Made by a program: the position numbers and the translations under genes | Source: Acidimicrobiaceae bacterium | GTDB lineage: Bacteria > Actinomycetota > Acidimicrobiia > Acidimicrobiales > Palsa-688 | Reading direction: 5' to 3' | Assembly (NCBI GenBank): GCA_003158835.1 | Contig: PMLI01000548.1 | Location: 1 to 5,038, forward strand | DNA: 5,038 nt | The notes under the pieces: model-generated | Database searches by the model: none | What the model was told of the DNA's origin: nothing | Seen by the model: only the letters and a program-made list of their open reading frames with translations | In this document: in pieces, positions 4,197 through 5,038 of the stretch | How positions within the stretch are numbered: position 1 is the first letter of the stretch | How the letters are laid out: each line of letters begins with the position of its first letter

Positions 4197-5034
4197 GCGT
4201 CGTCGGCGCTGGTGGGAAGTCACCCAGTAGGGCGACCTGCGAGGGGGGAGGCGCCTGCACTTGGACTCGGGCCCCAAAGCCCCACACGTCGAAGACGACA
4301 TCCGCTGTTGCCCCGATCAGCACGAGGTTCATGTCCAACTGGCGGAGACGGCCAGTGGCGTCCAACCAGACCGTGACCGGGAACTGCGACGGGCCCAGTT
4401 CTGTCTCAAAGGTTTGCACGGCCGCCTTGAAAGCGGGCTCCCGAGCGGCGACCTCGTTAAGGTTGACGGTCGCTGCGTACTCAGTTGTCGGCACCCCCCG
4501 GACCAGGGCAGGCCCCATGTCCTCGACACTGCCCGAGCTGATCCCGGCAAGGTACACCAGGTACTGCCCAGCTGTTTGCGAAGCGTCCGTCATCTGCGTG
4601 AGGCTCGCGCCCGTTTCAGTCTGTACGACCTGGTCCAGGTCGAGCTGCGCCCATGGCGAGCCAAGCGTGAGACGGGAACGCTCCGACCTCGGGACCTGAA
4701 TGTAAAGGGCCGTGCCGATAATGCGCTCTTGGAGGGTACCGACGTTGGGTACCGAGACGGTCATCTGGGCGAGCTTGCCGTCGAGCTCCTCCACGCCAGC
4801 AGCCTTCACAGCCACGGTCTGATTGTCGGATTCCACTGTTTCCGTGAGGCTCACGTCGGCCGTCTTGGCAGCCATAGTCGTCGTGTACGCCGTCAGGACG
4901 ATATTGGTGCCTTCGCTCCCAACCTCCCGGCTAGTGGGGGCCGCTGTCTGGCCGCCACACCCGGCCACCGAGAGCCCTAGGACGCTCGTAAGGCCGATCA
5001 CAATGAGCTTGGTGCCGCGAAGGTGTGCCTGCAT
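4192..5034 (-). CDS. LppX/LprAFG-like secreted lipoprotein (280 aa)
   Basis: This is a predicted lipoprotein anchored on the outer face of the cytoplasmic membrane. The N-terminus has a basic start (Arg6, Lys9), a hydrophobic core LIVIGLTSVLGLSV (10-23) and the lipobox VAGC, so signal peptidase II would cleave before Cys26. A Gly/Thr/Ser-rich linker follows. The mature part shows repeated beta-strand patterns: AKTADVSLTETV (56-67), MTVSVPNVGT (91-100), IIGTALYIQVP (105-115), RGVPTTEYAATVNL (179-192) and FPVTVWLDATGRLRQLDM (218-235). This organisation (internal polar-lipid-binding half-barrel; a GVPTT-Y segment; a PV-VWLD-GRLR strand) is characteristic of the LppX/LprAFG lipoprotein superfamily, members of which carry lipids or lipoglycans across the cell wall. 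The substrate here is unknown. The C-terminus is Pro-rich. ATG 5034 gives a normal signal peptide; its ribosome-binding site is outside the window. The gene converges with the toxin-antitoxin operon and is not co-transcribed with anything shown. Confidence 0.82.
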   Translation of the reverse strand: MQAHLRGTKLIVIGLTSVLGLSVAGCGGQTAAPTSREVGSEGTNIVLTAYTTTMAAKTADVSLTETVESDNQTVAVKAAGVEELDGKLAQMTVSVPNVGTLQERIIGTALYIQVPRSERSRLTLGSPWAQLDLDQVVQTETGASLTQMTDASQTAGQYLVYLAGISSGSVEDMGPALVRGVPTTEYAATVNLNEVAAREPAFKAAVQTFETELGPSQFPVTVWLDATGRLRQLDMNLVLIGATADVVFDVWGFGARVQVQAPPPSQVALLGDFPPAPTTP

Positions 5035-5038
5035 GTCG

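Overview
This is a GC-rich window whose clear genes use mostly G or C at third codon positions. The lipoprotein type, the AbrB/RelE-type toxin-antitoxin pair and the methyltransferase subfamily all fit a high-GC Actinomycetota genome, possibly an uncultured Acidimicrobiia-like lineage. That placement is inference. No rRNA, tRNA, CRISPR array or intact insertion sequence is visible.

Layout, left to right. The tail of a gene cut by the window edge ends at 204 (+). About 380 bases without a credible gene follow. A complete class I SAM-dependent methyltransferase occupies 585-1427 (+). From 1428 to about 3050 lies a zone of broken coding sequence. A small single-pass membrane protein (+, about 1668-1944) needs one base removed to read through. 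A larger protein of unknown function (-, about 1997-2805) needs one base added. In each case a single-base correction in a C/G homopolymer (1696-1700 and 2518-2521) restores one long frame, so these are either recent pseudogenes or sequencing/assembly errors. Next is a compact type II toxin-antitoxin operon (3054-3673, +), in which the SpoVT/AbrB-fold antitoxin and RelE/ParE-like toxin overlap by 4 bases (GTGA). The window ends with a complete secreted lipoprotein (4192-5034, -) that resembles LppX/LprAFG-type actinobacterial lipoproteins.

The toxin and lipoprotein genes converge on a 518-base spacer (3674-4191). It is rich in inverted repeats: an 8-bp stem just after the toxin, a perfect 26-bp palindrome at 3815-3840, a 10-bp inverted repeat (3994-4003/4059-4068) enclosing a further hairpin, and a bulged hairpin over the lipoprotein stop. 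Some are probably bidirectional terminators. The palindrome and the nested structure are not fully explained by that role.

The genes do not form one pathway. The only evident functional unit is the toxin-antitoxin pair. No clearly new multi-gene system is visible; the items most worth checking are the two homopolymer frameshifts and the structured convergent spacer.
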